Below, in pieces: positions 6,612-13,477 of a stretch of DNA of 13,477 nucleotides; position 1 is the stretch's first letter, and every line of letters begins with the position of its first letter. This DNA is from CAWEHT01 sp963808455 (GTDB lineage Bacteria; Chloroflexota; Anaerolineae; CG2-30-64-16): the NCBI GenBank assembly GCA_963808455.1, contig CAWEHT010000374.1:1-13477 (forward strand), given 5' to 3'. The notes below the pieces were generated by a model, which searched no databases, was not told the DNA's origin, and was given only the letters and a program-made list of their open reading frames with translations. A program made the position numbers and the translations under genes.

Positions 6612-7806
6612 TCATCGCCCGGCGCCTGCTTCCCCGCCGGCGTGGGCCAGCATGGCTGCCTCGTACACCAGGCGCAGCGGCACGCCGTGGGCCTCGGCCG
6701 CCTGCCGGCAGTCCTCGTACTCGGGCGCGGCTTTCGAGCCGCCTCCCGGCAGCTGGACCAGCTTGACGCGCAGGGTGCCAAATGGTGTCGCGACCTGCTC
6801 GATGGCCCGGGCCAGGCAGTGCCGCGTGACCTCGGTGGTGCGAACGCCGAGGGTGGTCGTCTCGTCGAACAGCGCCGTGCGCAGGCTGCCCGCTTCGGCC
6901 GGCTGGCACAACACGCTGAGCAGCGTCGCGGGCCGGCCCTTCTTCATGAGGATCGGGGTCAGGTAGACGTCCAGTGCGCCGGCAGCCAGCAGCCGCTCCT
7001 GGATATAGCCATAGACCTCGGGGTTCATGTCGTCGATATTGGTCTCCAGCAGGGAGAGGGTCTCGATCTGGAGATCCGGCGACGCTGTGGTGGCCGTCTC
7101 ACCCAGCAGCACGCGCAGCACGTTGGGCTCCGGCGTGAGGCGGTCCCCGGCGCCGTAGCCGATGGCCGACAGGCGCATGGCGGGGATGGCGCCGAATTCG
7201 TCGGCGATCTCCGTCAGCAGGGCTGCCGCCGTGGGCGTCACCGTCTCGACCGCGTGGTCGACGCCGAGCACGGGTGCGCCGCGCAACAGCGCAACCGTCG
7301 CCGGCGCCGGCAGCGGCATCTGGCCGTGGGAGCTTGCCAGGGTGCCGCGCCCAAGGGGCACGGGAGAGACGACGACGCGCTTGACGCCCAGCAAATGCAA
7401 TGCCAGCAACACCCCCGTCACATCCACCAGGGTATCTACGGCGCCCATCTCGTGCAGGTGCACGTGCTCGGCAGGCTGCCCATGGATGCCTGCCTCGGCC
7501 TCGATCATGCGCTCGAAGATGTGCAACGCGTGATCTCTCGATCTGCTCGGGCAGGTCGCTGGCCATGATCAGGGACCGGATCTCGGGCAGGTGGCGCGCC
7601 GGCGCGGTGTCGGCTGCCTTGACGTTGACTTTGGTAGCCGAGAAGGGGCCACGCATCACCCGCCGCAACCCCAGCTCAAAGTCCGGCAGATGCAGGCCAA
7701 GCAGCGCCTGCTGGAGGTCCGCAAACGGCAGCCCCGCATCCACCAGGGCGCCCAGCATCATGTCGCCGCTGGCGCCCGAGACCAGATCGAAATAGATGAT
7801 CTTCAT
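6612..7806 (-). CDS. larC: LarC, nickel-pincer cofactor nickel-insertion protein (single-base frameshift)
   Basis: LarC (DUF111) uses CTP to insert nickel into the pyridinium dithiocarboxylate mononucleotide, forming the NPN cofactor of lactate racemase and related enzymes. The N-terminus MKIIYFDLVSGASGDMMLGA is classic. After about residue 91 (LPEQIER) the frame shifts, and the protein continues ALHIFERMIEAEAGIHG, HLHEMGAVDTLVDV, LETNIDDMNPEVYGY and LMKKGRPA. Removing one extra base at about 7531-7538 gives about 397 aa, the usual length. Lactobacillus LarC is made by programmed frameshifting, but I see no slippery heptamer here, and four other genes in the window carry similar lesions, so an error is likelier. 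It starts 38 nt after the aldo/keto reductase stop. No larA, larB or larE is present, so its client enzyme must lie elsewhere. Confidence 0.9.
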
Positions 7807-7844
7807 CGATGGTACCCTGCAGATGGTTCGCTCTGCCGCAGCCG

Positions 7845-8988
7845 TCAGGCAGACATCAGCAATTCGTGCGCTTTTGACAGCCAATCCATGATCTCGATGT
7901 GCTGCGGGCACTGCACCTCGCACTCTCCGCACCGCAGGCACCGATCGGCGCGGTGCTCCGGCGCCAGGAAGACCTGGTAGTGGCGCCGTGCCAGGGCGAG
8001 GGCATTGAACATGCAAGCCCGGTTGTAGATGTTGAAGACCTCGGGCACCGACACGTCGTTGGGGCAGGGCTGGCAGTACTTGCAATCTGTGCACGGGATG
8101 GGGCGCAGCGCCAGGTAGGCCTCACGCACACGATCGATCAGCGCCAGTTCCTCGCCGTTCAGGCAGCCTGGCGCCGAGTCTTCGGCGGTCGCCAGGTTTT
8201 CCTCGAGCTGGGCCATGGTGCTCATGCCACTCAGCACCAGCGACACCTCGGGCTGGTTCCACACCCACTGGCAGCCCCCAATATGCCGGAGTGCGGGGGC
8301 GTGGGGCGCTGTCCCACAGCTGCTGGATGGGTGCCGGCGGGGTCGTGGCCAGCATACCGCCGCGGAGCGGCTCCATCACGATCACGGCCAGGCCCTTGCC
8401 CGCTGCATAACGTAGCCCGCGCGTGCCGGCCTGCTCCTGCTCGTCCATGTAGTTATACTGGATCTGGCAGAACGTCCACCTGTCGTAGGCGTCCACGATC
8501 TCCTGAAAGAGTTCGTAGCTGTCGTGAAAGGAAAAGCCGAGGTAACGGACCCGGCCGCGCTCCAATTGCTTCTCGGCCCACTCGAAGACCTTCAGTGGCT
8601 GCAGGGCACGCCAGCGCTCGGCGCCCAACCCATGCAGCAGGTAGAAGTTGACGTAGCTAGTTTGCAAGCGCGCCAGTTGCTCGTCGAAGTAGCGATCAAA
8701 GTCCTCGGTGGATTTGACGAGCCAGACCGGCATCTTGGTCGCCAGTCGCACCCGCTCGCGATAGCCGCCCTTCAGCGCTTGGCCGACCACGGGCTCGCTG
8801 TGCCCGAAATGATAAGGATAGGCAGTGTCGAGATAATTCACGCCCTGGTCGATGCCATGCCTGATCATACGAATGGCCTCGGGCTCGTTGACATTGGCGG
8901 GGTTGCGGTCGATCAGCGGCAACCGCATGGCGCCAAAGCCGAGGGCAGAAGGTTGCCAATCCAGCTTGCCAAATCGTCTGTATTGCAT
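7845..8988 (-). CDS. aldo/keto reductase fused to a 2x[4Fe-4S] ferredoxin-like domain (single-base frameshift)
   Basis: A cytoplasmic aldo/keto reductase of the class with a C-terminal iron-sulfur tail. The barrel has the tetrad residues in NYLDTAYPYHFGHSE (Asp, Tyr), LATKMP (Lys) and YLLHGL (His), then VIVMEPLRGG. The tail carries CTDCKYCQPCP and CLRCGECEVQCP, enough for two [4Fe-4S] clusters. The frames join at the GG at 8270-8271: dropping one base yields PAYWGLQWVWNQPEVSLVLSG, as in relatives, and about 380 aa in total, the normal size. The start at 8988 has GAGGA about 9 nt upstream. It is first in unit A, before larC. Substrate and electron donor are unknown; NAD(P)H and ferredoxin-like chemistry are inferred from the family. 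The frameshift is probably a sequence error. Confidence 0.9.
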
Positions 8989-9026
8989 GGGGATCTTCCT
9001 CGTTGGCTGTGTGACTTTATGGGACC

Positions 9027-9055
9027 ATTGTATCCTACCGGGAGGCCGGCGCCAA
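9027..9055 (-). promoter_or_regulatory. candidate promoter of unit A (aldo/keto reductase-larC operon)
   Basis: On the minus strand TTGGCG (9055-9050) is separated by 17 nt from TACAAT (9032-9027), four and five of six consensus bases respectively. The predicted start is near 9020, about 30 nt before the ATG at 8988. It lies about 80 bp from the operator at 9137-9152, so direct blocking by the same repressor is not evident. Confidence 0.55.
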
Positions 9056-9110
9056 GCTCACACCCTGCGAACCTCGCAGCGTGACGCCTCCTCGTCGCAG
9101 CGGCGCGGCC

Positions 9111-9139
9111 TTGACGTCTGAGCCGTCTGGCGCTAGACT
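9111..9139 (+). promoter_or_regulatory. gntR promoter
   Basis: TTGACG (9111-9116, five of six) is followed by a 17-nt spacer and TAGACT (9134-9139, four of six). The predicted start near 9146 lies inside the operator palindrome. The arrangement is typical of an autorepressed regulator gene. Confidence 0.7.
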
Positions 9140-9152
9140 TATATATATAAGT
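9137..9152. promoter_or_regulatory. palindromic operator, probable GntR autoregulatory site
   Basis: A perfect 16-bp palindrome, ACTTATATATATAAGT, overlaps the -10 box and the predicted transcription start of gntR, 25 nt before its start codon. It is the second copy of the site at 4328-4343; identity extends over 20 bases to ACTTATATATATAAGTTGTC. Such AT-only tracts stand out sharply in this GC-rich DNA. Confidence 0.82.
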
Positions 9153-9177
9153 TGTCCAACGCGGGAGAGGCCAGACC

Positions 9178-9939
9178 GTGACCAGCACGCTCGACATACG
9201 CATCACTCCGACCATAGATCGCGCCTCATACGAGCCCGCTTACGCTCAGCTTGTGCGTATACTGAGCGAGGAGATCGCCCAGGGCCGCTTTCGCCCCGGC
9301 GACCAGCTGCCTTCTGAGTCGCAGCTCTGCGCCTACTTCAACGTCAGCGGCATGACGGTCCGTCGCGCCATCAACATCCTGATCGACCGCGGCACGGTTA
9401 GCGCCTCTCAAGGCAGGGGCACCTTCGTGCGCGGGCTGGACATGCGTGAGGCAGCTTTCCGCCTGTGCGAGCGCCATGAGGATGCCACGAGCCGCGAGGC
9501 CCAGGTGCGCCTGCTCCAGGCAACCATCCTGCCGGCCGACGGGCGCGTAGCGCGCAAACTCGGGATCCCCCTTGCGAGCAGGGTGATCTACTTGCGCCGG
9601 CTGGTCCTTCACCCTGATGGCCCGGCAATGTATCATCGCGAGTACCTGATTTACGATCCCTGCCAGCCGACCGTCGAGGCTGAGCTACAGATCACATCGC
9701 TCGAAGGCTTATTCAGAGGGCAGGAGGGGCCCGGGCTGCGGCGCGGGGACCTTCAGCTGGAAGCCGTGGCCCTCGACCGCGAGGAGGCCGAACTGCTGGG
9801 GGTGCCGGTCGCGGCCCCCGCCCTCTGCCTCGAGCACGTTTTCTACGACTTCAGCAACCGGCCTGCAGCCTGGGGCTGGTTCATTTGCCGCGCCGATCGC
9901 TTCAGCCTGGCCGGCCGCATCGGCCCTGAGGTCGGCTGA
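9178..9939 (+). CDS. GntR-family (HutC/UTRA type) transcriptional regulator
   Basis: A 253-aa regulator. The winged helix-turn-helix (about residues 18-85) shows YAQLVRILSEEIAQGRFRPG, LPSESQL, the recognition helix VSGMTVRRAINILIDRG and the wing GRGTFVRG. The rest (about 105-245) is a UTRA ligand-binding domain, with VIYLRRLVLHPDGPAMYHREYL and CLEHVFYDF. Start: GTG at 9178 with GGAGAGG 7 nt upstream. Two identical palindromes, at its own promoter and at the unit B promoter, indicate a repressor that controls itself and the CobW-corrinoid-URO-D operon. The effector is probably the methylated compound used by the pathway or a product of it (inference). The frame is intact. A corrinoid protein gene follows after 94 nt on the same strand, probably co-transcribed. 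Confidence 0.92.
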   Translation: MTSTLDIRITPTIDRASYEPAYAQLVRILSEEIAQGRFRPGDQLPSESQLCAYFNVSGMTVRRAINILIDRGTVSASQGRGTFVRGLDMREAAFRLCERHEDATSREAQVRLLQATILPADGRVARKLGIPLASRVIYLRRLVLHPDGPAMYHREYLIYDPCQPTVEAELQITSLEGLFRGQEGPGLRRGDLQLEAVALDREEAELLGVPVAAPALCLEHVFYDFSNRPAAWGWFICRADRFSLAGRIGPEVG

Positions 9940-9960
9940 GCCCAAGGGGCGAGCCGGGTT

Positions 9961-9981
9961 GGCCCGTTTGACGGACGGGCC
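9961..9981. other. hairpin between gntR and the downstream corrinoid gene
   Basis: GGCCCGT and ACGGGCC form a perfect 7-bp stem around a 7-nt loop, 22 nt after the gntR stop. No T-run follows. It may weaken read-through or protect the mRNA; the role is inferred. Further GC-rich repeats (GGCCCGG, CGGGCC) fill the rest of the gap up to 10020. Confidence 0.4.
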
Positions 9982-10033
9982 GGCCCCGACCGCTGGATGG
10001 CCCGGCCCCACGGGCCTGCCGGGAGTGCGCGAA

Positions 10034-10693
10034 ATGTCTGATGATTTTGCACTTGCCCTGCGCGAGGGCATCGCCGACCTCGACGAAGCAGTCGTCCTGG
10101 CGACCGTGCAGTCTTGCCTGGCTCAAGGCCGGGACCCGATCGTGGTGATCGCTGCCTGCGAGGCCGGCATGCGCCTGGTCGGGGAGCGCTACGAGAGCCG
10201 CGAATACTACCTGTCCGGGTTGATCATGGCCGGGGAGATCTTCCGCGAAGTGCTGGAGATCGTGCGCCCGGCGCTGGAACACAGCCTGGCTGCCAACGAG
10301 CGCGGCCGGGTGCTGATCGGCACCGTGCAAGGCGACATCCACGACATCGGCAAGACGATCTTTCAGATTTCTCTGAGCGCTTACGGCTTTACCGTGGAAG
10401 ATCTGGGCGTTGACGTGCCCCCGCAGGCTTTTGTCGAGGCGGTCCGCACCTGGGAGCCCGACGTCATCGGACTCTCGGGCCTGCTCTCGACGGCCTACGA
10501 GACCATGCGCGACACGGTCCGGCTGCTGAACGAGAGGGCGGGCGACGGGTTCTTGCCCACCGTCATCATCGGCGGCGGCCTGATCGACGAGCGCGTGCGG
10601 CGCTTCGTGGGCGCGGGCTACTGGTGTCGCGATGCCCTCGAAGGCGTCCGGCTCTGCCAGCGCCTGGTAGCCGAACGGCGGGCAGCAAGCTGA
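10034..10693 (+). CDS. corrinoid (B12-binding) methyltransferase protein, paralogue beside gntR
   Basis: A 219-aa corrinoid protein with the same layout as the minus-strand copies but clearly diverged. The cap domain is at about residues 5-85 (ERYESREYYLSGLIMAGEIF). The B12 domain has GDIHDIG (Asp101, His103, Gly106), the SxL motif in GLSGLLSTAYETM, and IIGGGLIDERV. The ATG at 10034, behind GGGAG, is preferred; a TTG at 9959 would add a proline- and glycine-rich extension unlike the family. It follows gntR by 94 nt and would share its autoregulated promoter. No methyltransferase gene accompanies it on this strand, so it may serve URO-D 1 to 3 or a partner elsewhere. The frame is intact. The methyl donor is unknown. 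Confidence 0.93.
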   Translation: MSDDFALALREGIADLDEAVVLATVQSCLAQGRDPIVVIAACEAGMRLVGERYESREYYLSGLIMAGEIFREVLEIVRPALEHSLAANERGRVLIGTVQGDIHDIGKTIFQISLSAYGFTVEDLGVDVPPQAFVEAVRTWEPDVIGLSGLLSTAYETMRDTVRLLNERAGDGFLPTVIIGGGLIDERVRRFVGAGYWCRDALEGVRLCQRLVAERRAAS

Positions 10694-10697
10694 TTTG

Positions 10698-10706
10698 TGC
10701 TATAAT
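10698..10706 (+). promoter_or_regulatory. extended -10 promoter of the pirin gene
   Basis: TGCTATAAT is an extended -10 element (TGn plus perfect TATAAT), placed just after the corrinoid stop and about 77 nt before the pirin ATG. No convincing -35 box stands at 17 nt, which extended -10 promoters tolerate. The predicted start is near 10713. Confidence 0.65.
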
Positions 10707-10783
10707 TGCCTATCATTTGGCGTCGTGCGTTGCTCGTAGCATTCGAGCAAACGCTCTGCCCTGGATGAGAGGAGGCTGCCAGC

Positions 10784-11695
10784 ATGAGCGAGGACAGGCG
10801 CATCCGCAAGGTTGTCAAGAGCCGGCCGACCATCGAAGGGGCCGGGGTTCACCTGCACCGGGCCATCGGCTTTGGCGATCCGCAGACATTCGATCCATTC
10901 CTGCTCTTGGATGATTTTCGGTCCGACACCCCAGCGGAATACCTCAAAGGATTTCCGTGGCATCCGCATCGCGGCATCGAGACGATCACCTATGTCTTGG
11001 CGGGCGACGTCGAGCATGGCGACAGCATGGGGAACGGTGGCGTCATCTCGGCCGGCGACGTCCAGTGGATGACGGCAGGCAACGGCATCATCCATCAGGA
11101 GATGCCCAGGGGCGATACGCAGGGCAGAATGTACGGCTTTCAGCTGTGGGCCAATCTCCCGGCCTCGCACAAGATGATGGACCCGCGCTACCAGGGGATC
11201 ACCGCCACGCAGATCCCGGAGACGACCGATGCCCATGGGAACAAGATCAAGGTGATTTGTGGACAGGTTGACGGCACGCGCGGCCCGGTGCAAGATATCG
11301 TCACCGATCCGCAGTACCTGGATATCACCGTGATGCCGGGCGCCACCTTCGTGCACCCTACGCCTCGCGGTCACACCGTGTTTGCCTACGTCATCGGCGG
11401 CAGAGGCGATTTCTGCCGGCAAAGGGACCCCTACAGCTACGAGGCCGAAGGGGCCAACTACTTCGACACGGAGCGCGAGCCGCTCATCGGGGATGGGCAC
11501 CTGGTGCTCTTCGGCGATGGCGAGGCCGTGACCGTGCGCGCCGAGCAGGAAGCCGTGCGGTTCCTGCTGATCTCGGGGAAGCCGATCCGCGAGCCGATTG
11601 CCTGGTACGGCCCCATCGTGATGAATACCCAGCAAGAATTGCGGGTTGCCTTCGAGGAATTGCAGCGAGGGACCTTTATCAAGAGCCATAAATAG
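10784..11695 (+). CDS. pirin family protein (cupin; possible quercetinase-type dioxygenase)
   Basis: A 303-aa bicupin of the pirin family. The N-terminal cupin carries the metal ligands in WHPHRGIETITYVLAGDVEH (His60, His62) and GNGIIHQEMP (His104, Glu106), with the pirin blocks FDPFLLLDDF and GDVQWMTAGN. The C-terminal cupin runs to ISGKPIREPIAWYGPIVMNT, which is also typical. Bacterial pirins bind Fe or similar metals; some cleave quercetin and others interact with metabolic enzymes, so the exact activity is unsettled. The ATG at 10784 follows GAGAGGAGG. An extended -10 promoter stands upstream, and the extradiol dioxygenase gene follows after 46 nt, probably in the same transcript. The frame is intact. 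The GntR operator is not present before this gene, so it may be regulated separately. Confidence 0.92.
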   Translation: MSEDRRIRKVVKSRPTIEGAGVHLHRAIGFGDPQTFDPFLLLDDFRSDTPAEYLKGFPWHPHRGIETITYVLAGDVEHGDSMGNGGVISAGDVQWMTAGNGIIHQEMPRGDTQGRMYGFQLWANLPASHKMMDPRYQGITATQIPETTDAHGNKIKVICGQVDGTRGPVQDIVTDPQYLDITVMPGATFVHPTPRGHTVFAYVIGGRGDFCRQRDPYSYEAEGANYFDTEREPLIGDGHLVLFGDGEAVTVRAEQEAVRFLLISGKPIREPIAWYGPIVMNTQQELRVAFEELQRGTFIKSHK

Positions 11696-11741
11696 GGGCG
11701 CCGCCGGCTTCGGCACGGCGAGCAGCGAGGAAGGAGCGACC

Positions 11742-12593
11742 GTGGAACTCGACGATCTCCAGGGGCTGGGCCGCGCCCTGCAGGCGACGGACCGGATGCC
11801 CGTGCTGTTTCTCGGACACGGCAGTCCGATGAACGCCATCGAAGACAACCAATTCTCACGGAGCTGGCGCGGCCTGCGCCAGGGCCTGCCCAGGCCGAAG
11901 GCGATCCTGTGCATCTCGGCCCATTGGGAGACCTGGGGCGCGCTGGTCACGGCCATGGATCGGCCGCGCACGATCCACGACTTCGGCGGCTTCCCGCGGG
12001 CGCTTTTCGCGGCCCAATACCCGGCGCCCGGAAGCCGCCGGCTGGCCGAGGCGACGCGCGATGCGCTGCGACTCGGCGAGGATGGCCTGGATCAGGACTG
12101 GGGCCTGGACCATGGGTGCTGGAGCGTGCTCAAGCCCATGTACCCGGACGCCGACGTGCCGGTCGTCCAGTTGAGCCTGGACGCGACCAGGCCGGCGCAA
12201 GCCCATTACGAGCTGGCGCAAGCTTTGACTCCCCTGCGGAGCCAGGGCGTGTTGATCGTCGGCAGCGGGAACATGGTGCACAACCTGCGCCGCGTCATGC
12301 TCAAGGGCCCGAGCTTCGGCGACTTCAACGTGCCTTTCGGGTTCGACTGGGCCCTGGAGGCCAATGATACCTTCAAGAAGCTGATCCGCGAGCGCGATCA
12401 CCGTGCCTTGATGGACTACCCTGCGCTGGGCAAAGCGGTGCAGCTGGCCGTGCCGACCCCCGAGCACTTCCTGCCCATGCTCTACGCCCTCGCCTTGCAG
12501 GAGCCGGATGAGGAGGTCTTCTTTTTCAACGATGTGGCGGTGGCCGGTTCGTTGACGATGACCTCCTTTGTCGTCGGGCAGCCGAACGGCTGA
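11742..12593 (+). CDS. class III extradiol dioxygenase, 4,5-DOPA dioxygenase (YgiD/LigB) family
   Basis: A 283-aa LigB-superfamily protein, close in size and motifs to plant and bacterial DODA (YgiD), which opens catechol rings with O2. Metal-ligand histidines are visible in FLGHGSPMNA (His26), ISAHWET (His61), GSGNMVHN (His180) and PTPEHFLPM (His242); GLDHGCW (His124) is the conserved catalytic-region block. The GTG at 11742, preceded by AGGAAGGAG, is preferred over earlier in-frame starts that overlap pirin. The gap to pirin is 46 nt, so the two are probably co-transcribed. The substrate is some catechol-like compound; its identity is unknown. Catechols are also what demethylation of methoxy-aromatics would release, a tempting but unproven link to the methyltransferase units. 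Confidence 0.92.
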   Translation: MELDDLQGLGRALQATDRMPVLFLGHGSPMNAIEDNQFSRSWRGLRQGLPRPKAILCISAHWETWGALVTAMDRPRTIHDFGGFPRALFAAQYPAPGSRRLAEATRDALRLGEDGLDQDWGLDHGCWSVLKPMYPDADVPVVQLSLDATRPAQAHYELAQALTPLRSQGVLIVGSGNMVHNLRRVMLKGPSFGDFNVPFGFDWALEANDTFKKLIRERDHRALMDYPALGKAVQLAVPTPEHFLPMLYALALQEPDEEVFFFNDVAVAGSLTMTSFVVGQPNG

Positions 12594-12601
12594 CCCTGGC
12601 G

Positions 12602-12629
12602 TGGTGCGGGACGTCGATGTCCCGCACCA
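12602..12629 (+). terminator. strong hairpin after the dioxygenase gene
   Basis: TGGTGCGGGAC (12602-12612) pairs perfectly with GTCCCGCACCA (12619-12629), an 11-bp GC-rich stem with a 6-nt loop, starting 9 nt after the dioxygenase stop. No proper T-run follows (GGTCTTC), so it is at best an atypical intrinsic terminator or an mRNA 3'-end stabiliser. Confidence 0.55.
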
Positions 12630-12663
12630 GGTCTTCTGCGGCAGCCTCGCCAACCGGGAAGTT

Positions 12664-12692
12664 TTGGTTTGATGTAGCGCCTATGCTAGAAT
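12664..12692 (+). promoter_or_regulatory. candidate promoter of the DUF2298 gene
   Basis: TTGGTT (12664-12669) is followed by a 17-nt spacer and TAGAAT (12687-12692) with a TGC extension (TGCTAGAAT), five of six for the -10. The predicted start lies about 30 nt before the ATG at 12730. The extended -10 closely resembles the pirin one (TGCTATAAT). Confidence 0.6.
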
Positions 12693-12729
12693 CACCTGCA
12701 GGCACCTAATCCGATCGCTCGGGTGGCGT

Positions 12730-13477
12730 ATGTTTGCAGCGGTTTCCTGGTGGCTCGTCATCGAGGTCCTCGGCTGGCTGGCATTGCCGCTGGCCTGGCG
12801 CGTCTGCATGCGCCTGCCCGGCCGAGGCTACCCGCAGGCCAAGGCGATCGGGGTCCTGGCGGTCTCCTATCTGCTTTGGCTCGGGGCCAGTTTTCGGCTG
12901 CTGCCGAATGACTTCGGCGGGATCCTCGTCGCCGATCGCGATGGTGGCCGGGCTGTCCCTATGGCTCGGGCGGCCGGGCCTGCGCCGTGATCCGGGTAGC
13001 GGGCGCCGGCCCCTGCTGGTTTGGCTGCGGTCCAACCTGTCGCTGGTCATGGCGACCGAGATCCTCTTCCTCGGGGTTTTCGCCGCCTGGTCGATTCTTC
13101 GCGCTCATAGCGGCGATATCGCGGCGACCAAGAAGCCGATGGAGTTTGCCTTCATCAACGGCGTCCTCAACAGCCGTTTCTTTCCGCCTCAGGACCCCTG
13201 GCTTTCCGGTTACGCCATAAGCTACTACTATTTCGGCTATGTCATGGTCAACGTGCTGGTGCGGCTTGCCAATGTCGTGCCGGCGGTCGGCTTCAACCTG
13301 GCTCTGGCCTCCTGGTACGCGCTGGTGCTGGTGGGCGCGTTCGGTGTGGTGTACGACCTGGTGCGCCTGGCCGAGGGCGCATGCCCCGCGATCGCCTGGG
13401 GGTTGTTGGGGGCGTTGTTTACCGGCGTCATCGGCAACCTGGAAGGGATCGTCGAAGCGGGCTACAACGCGCGCCTG
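12730..13477 (+). CDS. DUF2298 (Chlor_Arch_YYY) multi-span membrane protein, N-terminal part (frameshifted, runs off window)
   Basis: The N-terminus of a large polytopic membrane protein of the DUF2298 family, described mainly in Chloroflexota and archaea and thought to be glycosyltransferase-like. Recognisable parts are SWWLVIEVLGWLALPLAWR (first helix), IGVLAVSYLLWLG (second), KKPMEFAFINGVL, then the naming motif LSGYAISYYYFGYVMV, followed by further hydrophobic helices. The frame breaks at about 12931-12936: dropping one base after GGILVA restores IAMVAGLSLWLGRPGLRR and the frame stays open to the window edge. The ATG at 12730 has only a weak upstream site. The C-terminal bulk lies beyond the window. 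It is apparently unconnected with the methyltransferase genes. The shift is likely a sequence error. Confidence 0.88.

Noticed and set aside
7531..7540. Programmed ribosomal frameshift in larC, as known for Lactobacillus LarC
   Set aside because: No slippery heptamer or evident downstream structure is seen, the site is near residue 91, and four other genes in the window have equivalent one-base lesions.
9130..9158. A minus-strand promoter TGGACA-17-TAGCGC using the second operator as spacer, mirroring unit B
   Set aside because: The -35 is acceptable but the -10 matches only two of six bases; TTGGCG-17-TACAAT at 9055-9027 is a better candidate for unit A.
9959..10033. Extended TTG start for the corrinoid protein at 10034
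   Set aside because: The extra 25 residues are Gly/Pro-rich and unlike the family, no ribosome-binding site precedes the TTG, and the region forms a hairpin.
10700..11971. A 423-codon minus-strand open frame opposite pirin
   Set aside because: The plus strand encodes an unmistakable pirin with metal-ligand motifs and a good ribosome-binding site; the antisense frame has no family resemblance.
1..13477. CRISPR arrays, tRNA/rRNA genes, insertion sequences, phage genes
   Set aside because: No short regularly spaced repeats, cloverleaf-like sequence, transposase or integrase motifs were seen; the only long repeat is the duplicated corrinoid gene.

Overview
The window is a GC-rich bacterial segment dominated by a cobalamin-dependent methyl-transfer locus. 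It encodes three complete or near-complete corrinoid (B12-binding) proteins and a fragment of a fourth, of three kinds plus one duplicate. Three different uroporphyrinogen-decarboxylase-fold (URO-D/MtaA-MtbA-CmuA type) methyltransferase homologues are also present, one of them truncated. The last gene is a DUF2298 'Chlor_Arch_YYY' membrane protein, a family known from Chloroflexota and archaea. Together with the bacterial sigma70-like promoters, Shine-Dalgarno sites and GntR regulator, this suggests an anaerobic or facultative Chloroflexota bacterium (Anaerolineae-like). That assignment is inference.

Layout. Positions 3-293 (+) hold a cheB piece cut off in its catalytic domain. From about 9060 down to about 270 nearly everything is on the minus strand, in two apparent transcription units. 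Unit A (read leftward from 8988) is a ferredoxin-fused aldo/keto reductase, larC, a corrinoid-protein C-terminal remnant, URO-D homologue 3 and a DUF1638 protein. Unit B (read leftward from 4234) is a short CobW-type GTPase, a 161-aa unknown protein, corrinoid protein, URO-D 1, a near-identical second copy of the corrinoid protein, and the N-terminal third of URO-D 2, which collides with cheB. On the plus strand follow a GntR/UTRA regulator with another corrinoid protein, a pirin/extradiol-dioxygenase pair, and the start of the DUF2298 gene.

Regulation. A perfect 16-bp palindrome (ACTTATATATATAAGT), with a further shared TGTC, occurs twice. One copy overlaps the -10 region of the gntR promoter. 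The other lies inside the 17-bp spacer between a consensus -35 (TTGACA) and a near-consensus -10 (TATGAT) driving unit B. This points to a self-limiting GntR repressor controlling the methyltransferase operon, probably in response to a methylated substrate or its product.

Sequence quality. Five genes (CobW, URO-D 3, larC, aldo/keto reductase, DUF2298) each carry one single-base frameshift in otherwise intact, conserved frames. There are also two abrupt truncation junctions (about 270-293 and about 6562). Sequencing or assembly error is the simplest explanation for the frameshifts, but real gene decay cannot be excluded.

Working model (inference): substrate-specific URO-D methyltransferases move methyl groups to or from paired corrinoid proteins. 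CobW, DUF1638 and LarC would be metal or cofactor helpers, and the Fe-S aldo/keto reductase a redox partner. No RamA-type corrinoid activase and no folate methyltransferase is seen here, so the pathway must be completed elsewhere.
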